Counted from the first letter of the stretch, positions 45,212-55,705 are shown. The stretch: DNA of 64,000 bases from Afipia sp. 1NLS2 (GCF_000178995.1 NZ_ADVZ01000005.1:124001-188000); one strand, 5' to 3'. The notes: generated by a model from the sequence alone, not told the origin. Numbers and translations: made by a program.

Positions 45212-45416
45212 TGAAATGGCCCCTGATGTTCCCGAAAGACGGCCGTACTCCGCAGCACGCGGACGGCGTCAAAATGAGTGCAGCTCTCGGACGATCGCTT
45301 CCCCAATTCGGCGCGAACTCTGCCAAAATCATTTTGCGGACGCAATGATCCAGCCCATAGCCAAATCGTCCTGAAGTCTGGAAATGGCCTAATCCTTTAG
45401 GTGCAATGCACCAATT

Positions 45417-46388
45417 CTAGAAATGGCTGTAAGACAAGCGCTTCAGTGGCATCGGCATACCCGACGCGTCGAGAAAAACCGGAGCCGAAGTCCCGTTTTG
45501 CATGCGACCGATCGCAGCCACCGCAACGGCCGCACGCCCGGCTGCCTCGCGGAACGAGGCCCAGCGATTCTCCGGAATGGTGCAGAGAACCTCGTAATCG
45601 TCGCCGCCTGCGATCAACGTCTCCACGCCTGCCGTGCCAGCCGATAGAATCCGCCGCGCCGGATCGGAGAACGGTATCGTGGACGCCTCCACCGTGGCCG
45701 ATACTTTTGACGCCGCGCAAAGCTTGGCGAGATCGCCCGCAAGCCCATCCGAAATATCCATCGCGGCATTGGCGTGCGTGCGGATGGCTTCCGCCAGCGC
45801 GTTGCGCGGCTGCGGTATCCGGTAGCGCGCCACCAATGCGTCGCAGGCCGATGCATCGTCGAGCAGTTTCTTACCCTTGAGACAGGCGAGACCAAGCGCG
45901 GCGTCGCCTATGGTGCCCGTCACAACGATGATATCGCCGAGCTTCGCGCCATCACGGCGCACCATGGTGCCCGCGGGCAGCTTGCCGAAGATCGTCACCG
46001 AGATCATCAGCGGTCCCGGCGTGGAAACGGTGTCGCCGCCGAGCAGCGGACAGCCGAACGCCACCGCATCTTCACCAAGGGCTTCCACGAAAGGCTCAAG
46101 CCATGCCTCGCGGACATCGCGCAACGCCAGCGTCAGCACGAAACCGGCGGGCGCCGCTCCCTTCGCCGCGAGATCGGACAGGTTCACCCGCAACGCCTTC
46201 TGCGCGAGCGTGGCAGGCGGATCGTTGGGCAGGAAGTGGACGCCCTCGACGATGGCGTCGGTGGTGATGACGATATCCTCGCCCGAGGCCGCGAGGATCG
46301 CGGCATCGTCGATCAGCCCCAGCGCGCCTGCATGGGTTGCGAGCGGGCGAAAGTAACGGGCGATGAGATCGTCTTCCGCCGAGGCCAT
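45417..46388 (-). CDS. thiL: Thiamine-monophosphate kinase
   Basis: A 323-residue ATP-dependent kinase of the PurM/ThiL family that makes thiamine pyrophosphate from thiamine phosphate. The N-terminal EDDLIARYFRPLA, the metal/substrate loop DDAAILA and TTDAIVEGVHF, then GGDTVSTPGP, AMDISDGLAGDLAKL and GGDDYEVLCTI are the signature segments. It begins three bases after the nusB stop and is last in the glyA-nrdR-rib-nusB-thiL series. No thiamine riboswitch is seen upstream. Confidence 0.95.
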   Translation of the reverse strand: MASAEDDLIARYFRPLATHAGALGLIDDAAILAASGEDIVITTDAIVEGVHFLPNDPPATLAQKALRVNLSDLAAKGAAPAGFVLTLALRDVREAWLEPFVEALGEDAVAFGCPLLGGDTVSTPGPLMISVTIFGKLPAGTMVRRDGAKLGDIIVVTGTIGDAALGLACLKGKKLLDDASACDALVARYRIPQPRNALAEAIRTHANAAMDISDGLAGDLAKLCAASKVSATVEASTIPFSDPARRILSAGTAGVETLIAGGDDYEVLCTIPENRWASFREAAGRAAVAVAAIGRMQNGTSAPVFLDASGMPMPLKRLSYSHF

Positions 46389-46391
46389 TCC

Positions 46392-46892
46392 CTAGCCTTT
46401 CGCGAATTCATCCGTGCGGAACTGCCGCGCGATCTGGTCGAGCACGGCATTCACCATCCCCGCCTCGTCGGCTTCGACAAAGGCATGCGCGACATCGACA
46501 TATTCCTTGATGACGACGCGCGCCGGAACGTCCTTGCGGTGGCCCAACTCATATGCGCCAGCACGCAACGTCGCGCGCAGGATCGCCTCGATCCGCTTCA
46601 GTGGCCAGCCGCGCGTAAGCGCCTCGTCCAGCATCGGATCGATCTTGCCCTGATCGCGGACCACGCCGGACACGACATCGCGGAAGAATGCGGCTTCCGC
46701 CGGCAGATATTCGTCGCCCTCGACCTCGTTGCCGAGCCAGTGGCTTTCAAACTCAGCGAAGATATCGTTGATGCCGGCGCCTGCGATGTCCATCTGGTAC
46801 AGCGCCTGCACGGCCGCGAGCCGCGCAGCCCCGCGCCGGTTCGCCTTGCCTTCAGTGCCTTTCGGAGCCGCTATTTTAGGAGGTTTGGCCAT
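46392..46892 (-). CDS. nusB: Transcription antitermination protein NusB
   Basis: A 166-residue all-helical protein that binds boxA RNA with NusE (S10) during rRNA transcription. Conserved segments: RRGAARLAAVQALYQMDIAG, then DVVSGVVRDQGKIDPML, WPLKRIEAILRATLRAGAYEL and VVIKEYVDVAHAFV (in parts). The ATG at 46892 overlaps the ribH stop in TGATG, so nusB is coupled to ribH. The frame is open 33 codons further upstream, but that lies within ribH. Confidence 0.96.
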   Translation of the reverse strand: MAKPPKIAAPKGTEGKANRRGAARLAAVQALYQMDIAGAGINDIFAEFESHWLGNEVEGDEYLPAEAAFFRDVVSGVVRDQGKIDPMLDEALTRGWPLKRIEAILRATLRAGAYELGHRKDVPARVVIKEYVDVAHAFVEADEAGMVNAVLDQIARQFRTDEFAKG

Positions 46893-47383
46893 CACGGCTT
46901 CGCCAGCTTGCGCTTGATGCGGATCATCTGGATCGCGGCGCGCGCGGCGTCGCCACCCTTGTTGAGCTTGTTGGCACGGGCGCGTTCCCACGCCTGCTCC
47001 TCGTTGTTCACGGTGATGATGCCGTTGCCGAGCGGCACGCTGCGAGACACTGACAGGTCCATCAGGCCGCGCGAAGATTCCATCGACACGATCTCGAAAT
47101 GGATAGTGTCGCCACGGATCACGCAGCCAAGTGCCACCGCGCCGTCATAGGGGCGACCGTTCTTCTTCGCGGCATCGAGCGCGATCGCAATCGCGGCGGG
47201 AATTTCCAGCGCGCCCGGCACGCTGAGAATATCGTAGCCGACACCGGCGGCATCGAGTTCGACCCGCGCGCCTTCGAGCAGCGCATCCTGAATATCATCG
47301 TAGAACCGCGCCTCGACGATCACCACGCGGGCGTCGCTGATGTCGGTCTTGTCGTCCAATTGAGCTCGGCGGGGGGTGGCCAT
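46892..47383 (-). CDS. ribH: 6,7-dimethyl-8-ribityllumazine synthase
   Basis: A 163-residue enzyme that joins the ribityl-pyrimidine to a four-carbon phosphate and passes lumazine to riboflavin synthase. [49 protein letters not shown] (with catalytic His) and NEEQAWERA are the family blocks. Type I, likely icosahedral or pentameric. It follows ribE after 65 bases and is coupled to nusB. No FMN riboswitch was found in the short gap upstream. Confidence 0.96.
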   Translation of the reverse strand: MATPRRAQLDDKTDISDARVVIVEARFYDDIQDALLEGARVELDAAGVGYDILSVPGALEIPAAIAIALDAAKKNGRPYDGAVALGCVIRGDTIHFEIVSMESSRGLMDLSVSRSVPLGNGIITVNNEEQAWERARANKLNKGGDAARAAIQMIRIKRKLAKP

Positions 47384-47448
47384 CGATCAGTCCGTCAAAG
47401 TGAATATTTGCAAGGGGTTGTAGTCGCCGTGGCACATAAAGCAAGCGG

Positions 47449-48057
47449 CTATCGCATCTCCGAAAGACGCGCTGCGTAGCGGGCCATGACGTCGATTTCG
47501 AGGTTGACCTCGCTGCCCACCTGCCAGCCCTGAAGCGTCGTCACCTGCAGGGTGTGCGGGATGATGAGCACCGAGAAAATATCCTCAACCGCCTTGTTCA
47601 CGGTCAATGAAACGCCATCGAGCGTCACCGATCCCTTCGCCGCGATGAATTTCGCCAATTCACGCGGTGCACGCAGCTCAAAACACGCCATGTCCGGCAG
47701 GTTTTCGCGCACAACAATGGTGGCGATGCCGTCGACATGACCGGAGACGATGTGACCGCCGAGTTCGTCGCCGATCTTCAGCGCGCGTTCGAGATTGAGC
47801 CGTCCGCCCTCGCGCCAGTTCTTCGCGCTGGTCATGCGTAGCGTCTCCGCCGCCGCATCGACCTCGAACCATGTTCGCCCTGCCTCGACACCGGAACGCA
47901 CCACCGTCAGGCAGACGCCATTGCACGCAATGGATGCGCCATCGGCTATGGTTGTCTGATCGTAAGCGCAACCGATCCGCAGACGATGCAACTGCCCCTG
48001 CGCGCTGGGCTTGATGGAGAGGATATCGCCGATTTCGGTGATGATGCCTGTGAACAT
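47449..48057 (-). CDS. ribE: Riboflavin synthase alpha subunit
   Basis: A 202-residue enzyme that dismutates two lumazines to riboflavin. It begins MFTGIITEIGDILSI, the invariant MFTGI start, at 48057, three codons inside the longest frame. Two lumazine-binding halves are visible: IACNGVCLTVV with WFEVDAAAETLRMT in the first, and GSVTLDGVSLTVN with VLIIPHTLQVTTL in the second, with GGHIVSGHVDG bridging. ribD ends 14 bases upstream and ribH follows, forming the riboflavin operon. Confidence 0.96.
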   Translation of the reverse strand: MFTGIITEIGDILSIKPSAQGQLHRLRIGCAYDQTTIADGASIACNGVCLTVVRSGVEAGRTWFEVDAAAETLRMTSAKNWREGGRLNLERALKIGDELGGHIVSGHVDGIATIVVRENLPDMACFELRAPRELAKFIAAKGSVTLDGVSLTVNKAVEDIFSVLIIPHTLQVTTLQGWQVGSEVNLEIDVMARYAARLSEMR

Positions 48058-48070
48058 GAACAACACTCTT

Positions 48071-49204
48071 TCAGACGGAGCCGGCGCGACGATAAACCGT
48101 CAGCCTGTCGTCTCCGAACCTTTCCGTTTCATCCGCAAGCCAGCCGGACGCAATAGCCGTTTCCAACTGCTGCCCATCCAGCGCGGCCAAGCCATCGCTG
48201 CCGATGTTTTTCATGCCCTGAAACAGCCAGAACTCATCCACCAGACCGGCTTTCAGGAAAGACGATGCCACCTTCGCGCCACCCTCGACCAGCAGCCGCG
48301 TGATCCCTTGCGCCGACAATGTATGCAACACGGCCTCAAGATCGAGCCCCACCTGGTGATCGTCTACGGCCAGATGAAACACATGGGCACCGGCGGCGCC
48401 GAGCTTTGTCGCAGCGGCGGCTTCCGCCGTCTCGGAAGCGATTAGCCACAACGGCGTGGCGCGCGCGGAATGGATCAGGCGGCTATTGCCCGAAAGCCGC
48501 AACGCGCGGTCGAGCACCACGCGCACCGGCGAGCAGGCTTCCATCCCCGGCAAGCGGCAGGTCAGCATTGGGTCATCCGCCATTGCGGTGCCGATCCCGA
48601 TCAGAATCGCATCGTTCTGCGCGCGCAACAGATGCACCCGCGCGTTCGCGGCCTCGCCAGTGATCTGAACCGGCTTATGTCCCGCGGCGGCGATCCTGCC
48701 ATCGGCGGAAACGGCGAGTTTCAGCGTCACATGAGGGCGCTGCTCGCGCACGCGCAGAAAATGCCCCGCGTGGGCGCGCGCAGCCTCGTCGCGATACAGC
48801 CCGACATCGACCTGAATGCCCGCGTCGCGAAGCCGCGCATGGCCCTGCCCCGCCACTTCCGGATTGGGATCTTCGATCGCAGACATTACGCGCGCGATTC
48901 CGGCTGCGATGATGGCGTCTGCGCAGGGCGGCGACTTGCCATGATGCGAGCATGGCTCCAGCGTCACATAGAGCGTCGCACCCTTGGCCGCTTTGCCCGC
49001 GCGCTGCAAGGCGACCGGCTCGGCGTGTGGACGGCCGCCGGGCTGCGTCCAGCCGCGCCCGAGAATGACGCCGTCCTTCACCACGACCGCGCCCACAGCG
49101 GGATTGGGCCAGGTTCGCCCCTGCCCGCGCCGTCCGAGCGCGAGCGCAAGCTGCATGAAGCGATGGTCTTCCGGAGTGAAGGCCGCCGAGGCGCCGGCGG
49201 TCAT
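48071..49204 (-). CDS. ribD: Bifunctional riboflavin biosynthesis protein RibD
   Basis: A 377-residue enzyme with a deaminase and a reductase domain, for the second and third steps of the riboflavin pathway. The N-terminal zinc deaminase motif is [10 protein letters not shown] and [18 protein letters not shown]. The C-terminal reductase domain has [28 protein letters not shown] and [23 protein letters not shown] (in parts). Its ATG overlaps the nrdR stop in ATGA, so it is coupled to nrdR. The downstream gene is ribE. Confidence 0.96.
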   Translation of the reverse strand: MTAGASAAFTPEDHRFMQLALALGRRGQGRTWPNPAVGAVVVKDGVILGRGWTQPGGRPHAEPVALQRAGKAAKGATLYVTLEPCSHHGKSPPCADAIIAAGIARVMSAIEDPNPEVAGQGHARLRDAGIQVDVGLYRDEAARAHAGHFLRVREQRPHVTLKLAVSADGRIAAAGHKPVQITGEAANARVHLLRAQNDAILIGIGTAMADDPMLTCRLPGMEACSPVRVVLDRALRLSGNSRLIHSARATPLWLIASETAEAAAATKLGAAGAHVFHLAVDDHQVGLDLEAVLHTLSAQGITRLLVEGGAKVASSFLKAGLVDEFWLFQGMKNIGSDGLAALDGQQLETAIASGWLADETERFGDDRLTVYRRAGSV

Positions 49205-49677
49205 TTTCGCACGTTCGCCGGCACACCTTCGTCCGACAATTCGCCGAGCACGGCCTCGAAATCCTTCGCCTCGCGGAAATCGCGATAGACCGAGGCGAAG
49301 CGCACATAGGCGACGTCGTCGAGCTGACGCAGATGTTCCATTACGATTTCGCCAATCGCCTCCGATGAGACTTCCGCCTCGCCGCCGCTTTCAAGCTCCC
49401 GCACGATGGTGGACACCATCTTCTCGACCCGCTCAGGATCGACCGGGCGCTTGCGCAAACTGATCTGCAGCGAACGCACCAGCTTGTCGCGGTCGAACGG
49501 CACCCTCCGCCCGTTGCGCTTGATGACGGTGAGTTCGCGCAACTGCACGCGCTCGAACGTCGTGAAGCGGAAATTGCACGCGAGGCACACGCGGCGGCGG
49601 CGGATCACGGAGGAATCCTCCGTGGGCCGTGAATCCTTCACCTGCGTATCGAGACTGCTGCAGCTTGGGCAACGCAT
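49201..49677 (-). CDS. nrdR: Transcriptional repressor NrdR
   Basis: A 158-residue zinc- and ATP-cone regulator of ribonucleotide reductase genes, sensing dATP/ATP. The zinc ribbon has Cys3, Cys6, Cys31 and Cys34 (MRCPSC and CLACNFRF). The ATP-cone follows with [20 protein letters not shown] and [16 protein letters not shown] near the end (in parts). It lies 24 bases after glyA and overlaps ribD, the standard alphaproteobacterial arrangement. Confidence 0.97.
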   Translation of the reverse strand: MRCPSCSSLDTQVKDSRPTEDSSVIRRRRVCLACNFRFTTFERVQLRELTVIKRNGRRVPFDRDKLVRSLQISLRKRPVDPERVEKMVSTIVRELESGGEAEVSSEAIGEIVMEHLRQLDDVAYVRFASVYRDFREAKDFEAVLGELSDEGVPANVRK

Positions 49678-49701
49678 ACGTAGGCCGCCTCTCGCGTTTG
49701 A

Positions 49702-51003
49702 TTACGAATAGATCGGGAAACGATCGGTCAGTTCACGCACCCGCTTCTTTACCTGCTCCTCGACGCCCGGCGCGGCACCATCCGGCGACTGCGCAACCGC
49801 GTTGAGCACTTCGGCGATCAACGCACCGACCTGCTTGAATTCGGCGACGCCGAAACCGCGCGTGGTGGTCGCAGGCGTGCCGAGGCGCAGGCCCGAGGTC
49901 ACGAACGGCTTCTCGGGGTCGAACGGGATACCGTTTTTGTTGCAGGTCAGGCCCGAGCGCACCAGCGCGCGCTCCGAGATGTTGCCCTTCAGGCCCTTCG
50001 GGCGAAGGTCGACCAGCATCAGGTGATTGTCGGTGCCGCCCGAGACGATCTCGAAGCCGTGGCCGCGCAGCGATTCCGCAAGCGCCTTCGCGTTTTCGAC
50101 GACGTTCTTCGCGTAAACCTTGAAGTCCGGCTGCAGCGCTTCCTTGAACGCCACCGCCTTGGCGGCGATGACATGCATCAGCGGGCCGCCCTGCAGGCCG
50201 GGGAAGATCGCCGAATTGATCTTCTTGGCGATCTCCTCGTCGTTGGTGAGGATCAGGCCGCCACGCGGGCCGCGCAGCGACTTGTGCGTGGTGGTGGTGG
50301 TGACGTGGGCGTGCGGCACCGGCGAGGCATGCACCCCACCCGCCACGAGGCCCGCGAAGTGCGCCATGTCCACCATGAAATACGCGCCGACGCTGTCGGC
50401 GATCTCGCGGAAGCGCTTGAAGTCCCACGCCCGCGAATAGGCCGAGCCGCCCGCGATGATGAGCTTCGGCTTCACTTCCTGCGCCTGCTTTGCGACCGCA
50501 TCCATATCGATGAGCTGATCCTCGCGCCGCACGGTGTAGTGCTTCGGCGTGAACCACTTGCCCGACATGTTCACCGGCGCACCGTGGGTGAGATGGCCAC
50601 CCGCGGCAAGATCGAGGCCCATGAAGGTATCGCCGGGCTGCAACAACGCCAGGAACACCGCCTGGTTCATCTGGCTGCCGGAGTTCGGCTGCACGTTGGC
50701 GAAGTTCGCGCCGAACAGCTTCTTGGCGCGCTCGATCGCCAGCGTTTCCACCACGTCGACCCATTCGCAGCCGCCGTAATAGCGCTTGCCCGGATAGCCT
50801 TCCGCGTACTTGTTGGTGAGCACCGAGCCCTGCGCCTCGAGCACGGCGCGGCTGACGATATTTTCGGACGCGATCAGCTCGATCTCATGCTGCTGGCGGC
50901 CGAGTTCGCCCTTGATGGCATCGGCGATCTCGGAATCAGCCTGGCCGAGCGTGGCGGTGAAGAAGGTGTTTGGAGCGGAAGCGGTTTTCGCGGAAGACGA
51001 CAT
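49702..51003 (-). CDS. glyA: Serine hydroxymethyltransferase
   Basis: A 433-residue PLP enzyme that converts serine and tetrahydrofolate to glycine and methylene-THF. The PLP lysine is in [15 protein letters not shown], and [34 protein letters not shown] and GGHLTHG are typical (in parts). The start at 51003 (MSSSAKTAS) is preferred; an in-frame start six codons earlier exists. It heads the glyA-nrdR-ribD-ribE-ribH-nusB-thiL unit. Its upstream region (485 bases) presumably holds the operon promoter. Confidence 0.97.
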   Translation of the reverse strand: MSSSAKTASAPNTFFTATLGQADSEIADAIKGELGRQQHEIELIASENIVSRAVLEAQGSVLTNKYAEGYPGKRYYGGCEWVDVVETLAIERAKKLFGANFANVQPNSGSQMNQAVFLALLQPGDTFMGLDLAAGGHLTHGAPVNMSGKWFTPKHYTVRREDQLIDMDAVAKQAQEVKPKLIIAGGSAYSRAWDFKRFREIADSVGAYFMVDMAHFAGLVAGGVHASPVPHAHVTTTTTHKSLRGPRGGLILTNDEEIAKKINSAIFPGLQGGPLMHVIAAKAVAFKEALQPDFKVYAKNVVENAKALAESLRGHGFEIVSGGTDNHLMLVDLRPKGLKGNISERALVRSGLTCNKNGIPFDPEKPFVTSGLRLGTPATTTRGFGVAEFKQVGALIAEVLNAVAQSPDGAAPGVEEQVKKRVRELTDRFPIYS

Positions 51004-51255
51004 TGGAAGAATGATCTCCACCGCGGCCGCCGGGCGGCGCGGTCAGGTGAGAATGAAAGCGAAAGAAAGCGCTGCGGGCATACCATATGTGGTCCCGAGG
51101 GCCAAGTTTGGGCGGCGGAAGGGGCTATATGCTAAAAAGATAGCGGGGCCGCCACCGGCGCGGAACGCCGGAATCCCGGCCACCCGCAACCAACTGAACT
51201 GGAACATCATTTCGAGGCAGATACCGGACGGAAATACCGCCGAGAGACTTCCCGC
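51004..51255. other. glyA upstream region
   Basis: About 250 bases before glyA. A hairpin CCCGCC/GGCGGG at 51251-51266 abuts the end of the small frame at 51256. I found no clear glycine riboswitch or other known RNA pattern, and no convincing gene. Confidence 0.4.
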
Positions 51256-51366
51256 CTACAGGCGGGTGCAGAACACGATCAGGTTCAGCGAACACGCCAC
51301 AAGCAGGATCAGCGTCAGGAGGACGCCCACGCGATCACGGTCGGTTTTCAGAATCGGCTGTTTCAT
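51256..51366 (-). CDS. Small membrane peptide (36 aa), hypothetical
   Basis: A 36-residue frame beginning MKQPILKTDRDRVGVLLTL and ending in a hydrophobic segment with LLVACSLNLIVFCTRL. A charged N-terminus followed by a single helix with two cysteines fits a one-pass membrane peptide. No strong ribosome binding site is seen. The stop codon lies in a short GC hairpin. It lies in the long gap between glyA and the next gene. I do not recognise it. Confidence 0.4.
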   Translation of the reverse strand: MKQPILKTDRDRVGVLLTLILLVACSLNLIVFCTRL

Positions 51367-51488
51367 GAGCCGATGATGGAAAGAGTCCGGACAAGAGTCC
51401 CGGGCTTTATTTTTGAAAGTGCGGCCGGTCGATTCAGGACTCGTTTACGAACCGATTCTCGCCCCAGAGCCTGTCCGGCAGCCCCGGC

Positions 51489-51689
51489 TCAGGAAGGCTT
51501 CGCCGCCTTGCCGCTGACGAGATAGCGCCGCTTGGCGCGTTCGCCAGCCTCCATCGCTTGTGCGCGGGCACCGAACACGGTGCCGCCGTCAAGCCGTGTG
51601 GCGCCGAGCATCAGCGACCATTGCCACTCCTGGACCGTGCTGGACTCGCCGCGGCCGTCGATCTTGATTTCTAATCGTTGCTTTGACAT
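51489..51689 (-). CDS. Small hypothetical protein (66 aa)
   Basis: A 66-residue soluble protein: LEIKIDGRGESSTVQEWQWS, then a basic second half (GERAKRRYLVSGKAAKPS). No signal peptide or membrane segment. The beta-strand-like start and basic C-terminus resemble small alphaproteobacterial hypothetical proteins. It lies 47 bases downstream of the next gene on the same strand, so co-transcription with the 51737 gene is possible. Confidence 0.6.
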   Translation of the reverse strand: MSKQRLEIKIDGRGESSTVQEWQWSLMLGATRLDGGTVFGARAQAMEAGERAKRRYLVSGKAAKPS

Positions 51690-51736
51690 CGGCCACCTTT
51701 AACAGCGTCTCGCGGGCATGACCAAGGAAAAGGTGG

Positions 51737-52240
51737 TCACTTCGCGTTATCCGGCTTCTCGTTGTCCCGCCGCTTTTGCAGATCGTCACTGCTGATGGAG
51801 ATATCGGTCGCCTCCGCGCTCTTGCGCATTTGCAGTTTGAGGCCGTCGTCCAGGTCCCATGTGAATGTCATGGCGGGCTCCTGCCCTTCGACACTGACCG
51901 GCTTCTTCCTGTATTGCTCCGATATGTCGTCCGCCAGCGATTGCGCGGACCCCTTCGCATCCGACAGCCGAAGCGTGGCACGCGCCACCTTCTGATCACC
52001 GTCCGGCAGATATTCCATGGACAGCCTGCCGCGCCCCGTCGCGCAAACGAACTCGCGCGTCGCCGGCTGATCCTGACAGCCCCATTTCCGCGCCTTGCCA
52101 ACCGACTCCGCTTGCTTGTGCGTCATGCCCGGAATAACGCCCAGCAGGTCGTGCTTGTCGTAAGACTGCCGCGTCAATCCGAAGATCAAAACGCCCAGGA
52201 ATATGGCCGTGGCGATGACGCCGATCTGGATTCTGTTCAT
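51737..52240 (-). CDS. Membrane-anchored hypothetical protein (167 aa)
   Basis: A 167-residue protein with one N-terminal membrane helix (IQIGVIATAIFLGVLIFGL, about 4-22) and a periplasmic domain with two cysteines (KWGCQDQ and EFVCATG) likely to form a disulfide. LLGVIPGMTHKQAESVGKA recalls the BamE-like or SmpA motif GMTxxQ, but the length differs. The start at 52240 is chosen because 29 upstream codons look non-coding. It may be co-transcribed with the 66-residue gene. Function unknown. Confidence 0.7.
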   Translation of the reverse strand: MNRIQIGVIATAIFLGVLIFGLTRQSYDKHDLLGVIPGMTHKQAESVGKARKWGCQDQPATREFVCATGRGRLSMEYLPDGDQKVARATLRLSDAKGSAQSLADDISEQYRKKPVSVEGQEPAMTFTWDLDDGLKLQMRKSAEATDISISSDDLQKRRDNEKPDNAK

Positions 52241-52275
52241 GATCCCTCCGGCGCACAGGGCTACACCGGCGAGAT

Positions 52276-52313
52276 CAAAAAGAAAACGGCCTCCTCTCGC
52301 GAGAAGGCCGTTC
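52276..52313 (-). terminator. Rho-independent terminator after ldtR
   Basis: The minus strand has an AACGGCCT/AGGCCGTT stem with a long, partly paired loop, then TTTCTTTTTG. It lies about 125 bases beyond ldtR and upstream of the 52240 start. Confidence 0.75.
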
Positions 52314-52437
52314 CAACCGGAGGGCAATCCGGCTTTACGAGCAAAGGTCAGGTAGCGCGTGACCGGCTTGCCGCCGGAGCACTTGAAGGACGTGAGCCCT
52401 TCCGTGCGCCTTCACGCCACCCTGAAATTGATTCAGA

Positions 52438-52950
52438 TCAAAGGCGGTACAGGATCTGGTCGGTCCAGAAGCGCTCGAGGCGATGCAGCGACTTGTTCAG
52501 CGTCGCGAACTCATCGTTCGAGATGCCGCCGACCTGCTCCACCGTCTTGACGTGCTTCTGATACAGCGCGTCGACGATGTGGCGGATTTCCTGGCCCTGT
52601 TCGGTCAGGCTGATGCGGACCGAGCGGCGATCAACGCGCGAACGCTGGTGATCGAGGAAGCCCATCTCGACGAGCTTCTTCAGATTGTACGAGACGTTCG
52701 AGCCAAGGTAATAGCCACGCGTACGCAGCTCACCGGCGGTCAATTCCTTGTCGCCGATATTGTAGAGCAGCAGCGCCTGCACCGAATTGATGTCGGAGCG
52801 GCCACGACGATCGAATTCGTCCTTGATGACGTCGAGCAAACGACGATGCAGACGTTCGACGAGCGTGAGAGCTTCGAGATACAGCGGCTGAACCGGCGCC
52901 GACGTTTCGTTCGCGGCAGGCGTGACCGCCTTGGCTGCGGATTTCATCAT
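52438..52950 (-). CDS. ldtR: MarR-family regulator, LdtR type
   Basis: A 170-residue winged-helix regulator. The DNA-binding core reads INSVQALLLYNIGDKELTAG, then LGSNVSYNLKKLVEMGFLDHQRSRVDRRSVRISLTEQG (key: recognition helix SNVSYNLKKL and wing RVDRRSVRI). The C-terminal helix (LHRLERFWTDQIL) is for dimerisation. This matches the LdtR group of Rhizobiales that controls L,D-transpeptidase and stress genes, though no ldt gene is adjacent. The upstream region has a palindrome at 53064-53083. The N-terminal 20 residues are not conserved. Confidence 0.85.
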   Translation of the reverse strand: MMKSAAKAVTPAANETSAPVQPLYLEALTLVERLHRRLLDVIKDEFDRRGRSDINSVQALLLYNIGDKELTAGELRTRGYYLGSNVSYNLKKLVEMGFLDHQRSRVDRRSVRISLTEQGQEIRHIVDALYQKHVKTVEQVGGISNDEFATLNKSLHRLERFWTDQILYRL

Positions 52951-53232
52951 GACACTTCCCCTGTCGTTTTTACGACTTATTCGACGAAACTTTTGTCCCG
53001 CCTGATGACCGCAACTTAGGGGCCGCGTTTGAAGATGAGCCTAAAAAACACAATAAAGAGAAGGTTTATTTGATTGAGTAAACGTTTGATTTAGCCAGTG
53101 TTTTCAGCCGCTTTTGTAATATTTGATTCAGGAATGGGGCCCCCTGTTCACGCTTCGCTCCACAATCTGTCGCATTCTGAAGCGAAGGCGCCGGAAACCG
53201 GAAAGGTTTCGTCAATCATCGAAACCGGGATC
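52951..53232. other. ldtR upstream region
   Basis: About 280 bases without a gene. It holds AT-rich DNA with an inverted repeat at 53064-53083 and probably the ldtR promoter. The terminator at 53233-53264 belongs to the next gene. Confidence 0.5.
53064..53083. repeat. Inverted repeat GTTTA-N10-TAAAC upstream of ldtR
   Basis: GTTTATTTGATTGAGTAAAC is a near palindrome about 115 bases before the ldtR ATG. It could be a regulator site; which protein binds it is unknown. Confidence 0.35.
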
Positions 53233-53264
53233 GAAAAAAGGCCGCATCGGAAAATGCGGCCTCG
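53233..53264 (-). terminator. Rho-independent terminator after the DUF6163-like gene
   Basis: The minus strand has a GAGGCCGCATT/GATGCGGCC stem and a run of six T, 28 bases beyond the stop at 53293. Confidence 0.9.
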
Positions 53265-53292
53265 AAAAGAAAACATCGAAAATGCTCTGCGC

Positions 53293-53787
53293 CTATGGCG
53301 GCCGCTCGCGCGCCGCCATCCACGCCAATGCGAGATAGGCCGCGAGCAGCACCGCCGCGAACAGCACAACGAGAAAGTGCCCGCCATAGATCGATGGAAA
53401 CATGATCTCGACCACCGCGAGCGATACAACGGTGGTGAGCCACACCACCGCGCCCCACGGCGTCGCAAGCCACAGCCCGACCGCCGCGACGAGTTCGATT
53501 ACCGCAAAATAAACGGTGGCCGCCTGCCACTGCATCGTCTGCACTTCGAACGCGCCATCCTGCCCGCCGAGGAACCCTGTGATCTGCGCCCAGTTGTAAA
53601 GGCCCATCACCATCGCGATCACGGCCATCGCGCGCAGGAACATGATGAGGCGCGCGGTCCATGTGGTTTCGCCGGTTTCGACCTCACTCGCGAGCGAGGT
53701 CAGACCGCCATGCTGATCCTGCCGGGCGGGATCGCTGACCCGCACCATATGGATTTTCCGCGAGGGCTGCTCGAAATCGTCGTTCAT
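53293..53787 (-). CDS. DUF6163-like membrane protein
   Basis: A 164-residue protein with a hydrophilic N-terminal 50 residues and four membrane helices: LIMFLRAMAVIAMVMGLYNW, ATVYFAVIELVAAVGLWLAT, GAVVWLTTVVSLAVVEIMF and FLVVLFAAVLLAAYLALAWM (about 55-155; the first starts after TWTAR). WAQITGF and PWGAVVWL are conserved in the Rhizobiales DUF6163 group as far as I recall. Start at 53787 (MNDDFEQPSRK); twelve further codons are open. It diverges from hemB. Function unknown. Confidence 0.75.
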   Translation of the reverse strand: MNDDFEQPSRKIHMVRVSDPARQDQHGGLTSLASEVETGETTWTARLIMFLRAMAVIAMVMGLYNWAQITGFLGGQDGAFEVQTMQWQAATVYFAVIELVAAVGLWLATPWGAVVWLTTVVSLAVVEIMFPSIYGGHFLVVLFAAVLLAAYLALAWMAARERPP

Positions 53788-53850
53788 CGCGACAGCTTTG
53801 GTCGTTCGCCGCGATAAAATCAATCCAGATATTCGCAGGCTTCACGATGA

Positions 53851-54963
<1,113 letters not shown>

Positions 54964-55070
54964 CTTTCCGTTCCATTTCTTTTTGTTTATCCGGGTACCC
55001 GCCGTCTTGCGGCGGGGAACATGTATCGCCATGTCGCAGGAAGCCCCGCTTCCGGGGCGCGGAGGCGATA

Positions 55071-55610
55071 ATGTCGGACACGCAAGGGTCGGGCGGCGGT
55101 GCAGCCTGGCGGAACAATCCCTATTCCGGCCCCTACACTACCGATGCGCAGAGCGACCTTGCGCTCTACAGCGGGGTGCTCACCAGGCGCTTCGTCGCCT
55201 TCCTGATCGACCTGTTCGTGCTGTCGGTGCCGATCGTGCTGGTGTCGATCTTCATCCTGCTGTTCGGCGTGGTGACGCTCGGCCTTGGCTGGGCGCTGTT
55301 CTGGCTGGTGTCGCCCTTCTCCATTATCTGGGCGCTGTTCTATTACGGGCTGTCACTCGGCGGCCCGCATGCCGCCACCATCGGCATGCGCACCCTCGGC
55401 ATCCATATGGAGATGCTGAATGGCGGGCGGCCCTACTTCCTGCTGGGCGTCGCCCACGCGGTGGCCTACTGGGTTTCCGTGTCGTTCCTCACGCCACTGA
55501 TTGTGCTGGTTGGTTTCTTCAACCGGCGGGGCCAGTTGCTGCACGATCTCGTGCTCGGCACGGTGCTGGTGAATACGGCCGCCACCATGCCTCCCAGCCG
55601 TTCGTTCTGA
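55071..55610 (+). CDS. RDD-family membrane protein
   Basis: A 179-residue inner-membrane protein. The RDD domain begins near residue 40 with LTRRFVAFLIDLFVLSVPIV, where Arg-Arg and Asp are typical, followed by FILLFGVVTLGLGWALFWLV, a glycine-rich GGPHAATIGMRTLGI loop (about 99-113), and two more hydrophobic stretches to NRRGQLLHDLVLGTVLVN. Role of the family is unknown, sometimes ion transport. It sits between hemB and bpt on the same strand. Confidence 0.87.
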   Translation: MSDTQGSGGGAAWRNNPYSGPYTTDAQSDLALYSGVLTRRFVAFLIDLFVLSVPIVLVSIFILLFGVVTLGLGWALFWLVSPFSIIWALFYYGLSLGGPHAATIGMRTLGIHMEMLNGGRPYFLLGVAHAVAYWVSVSFLTPLIVLVGFFNRRGQLLHDLVLGTVLVNTAATMPPSRSF

Positions 55611-55657
55611 TTGACGGGTCAGGTCATGCGAGCGATGCTTGTGCAGTGAATCGAACC

Positions 55658-55681
55658 GAGCGGCGGAACCCGCCGCCGCTC
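55658..55681. repeat. GC-rich hairpin between RDD gene and bpt
   Basis: GAGCGGCGG and CCGCCGCTC flank a six-base loop. No T-run follows, so termination is uncertain; it could attenuate or stabilise the transcript. Confidence 0.4.
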
Positions 55682-55705
55682 ACGATCCGGGGTTGACGGC
55701 CTGAC

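Noticed and set aside
43010-45214. A 734-codon open frame on the plus strand opposite hppA
   Set aside because: It is antisense to a complete, highly conserved pump gene; its translation is rich in Arg, His, Asp and Gln and has no recognisable domain. High GC makes such antisense frames common.
45400-45412. GGTGCAATGCACC palindrome next to the thiL stop
   Set aside because: Short, no T-run and no gene in the right orientation for an operator; probably chance or a weak 3' hairpin.
47384-47448. FMN riboswitch upstream of ribH
   Set aside because: The gap is only 65 bases and shows no FMN aptamer pattern; the same holds for the coupled ribD and ribE starts.
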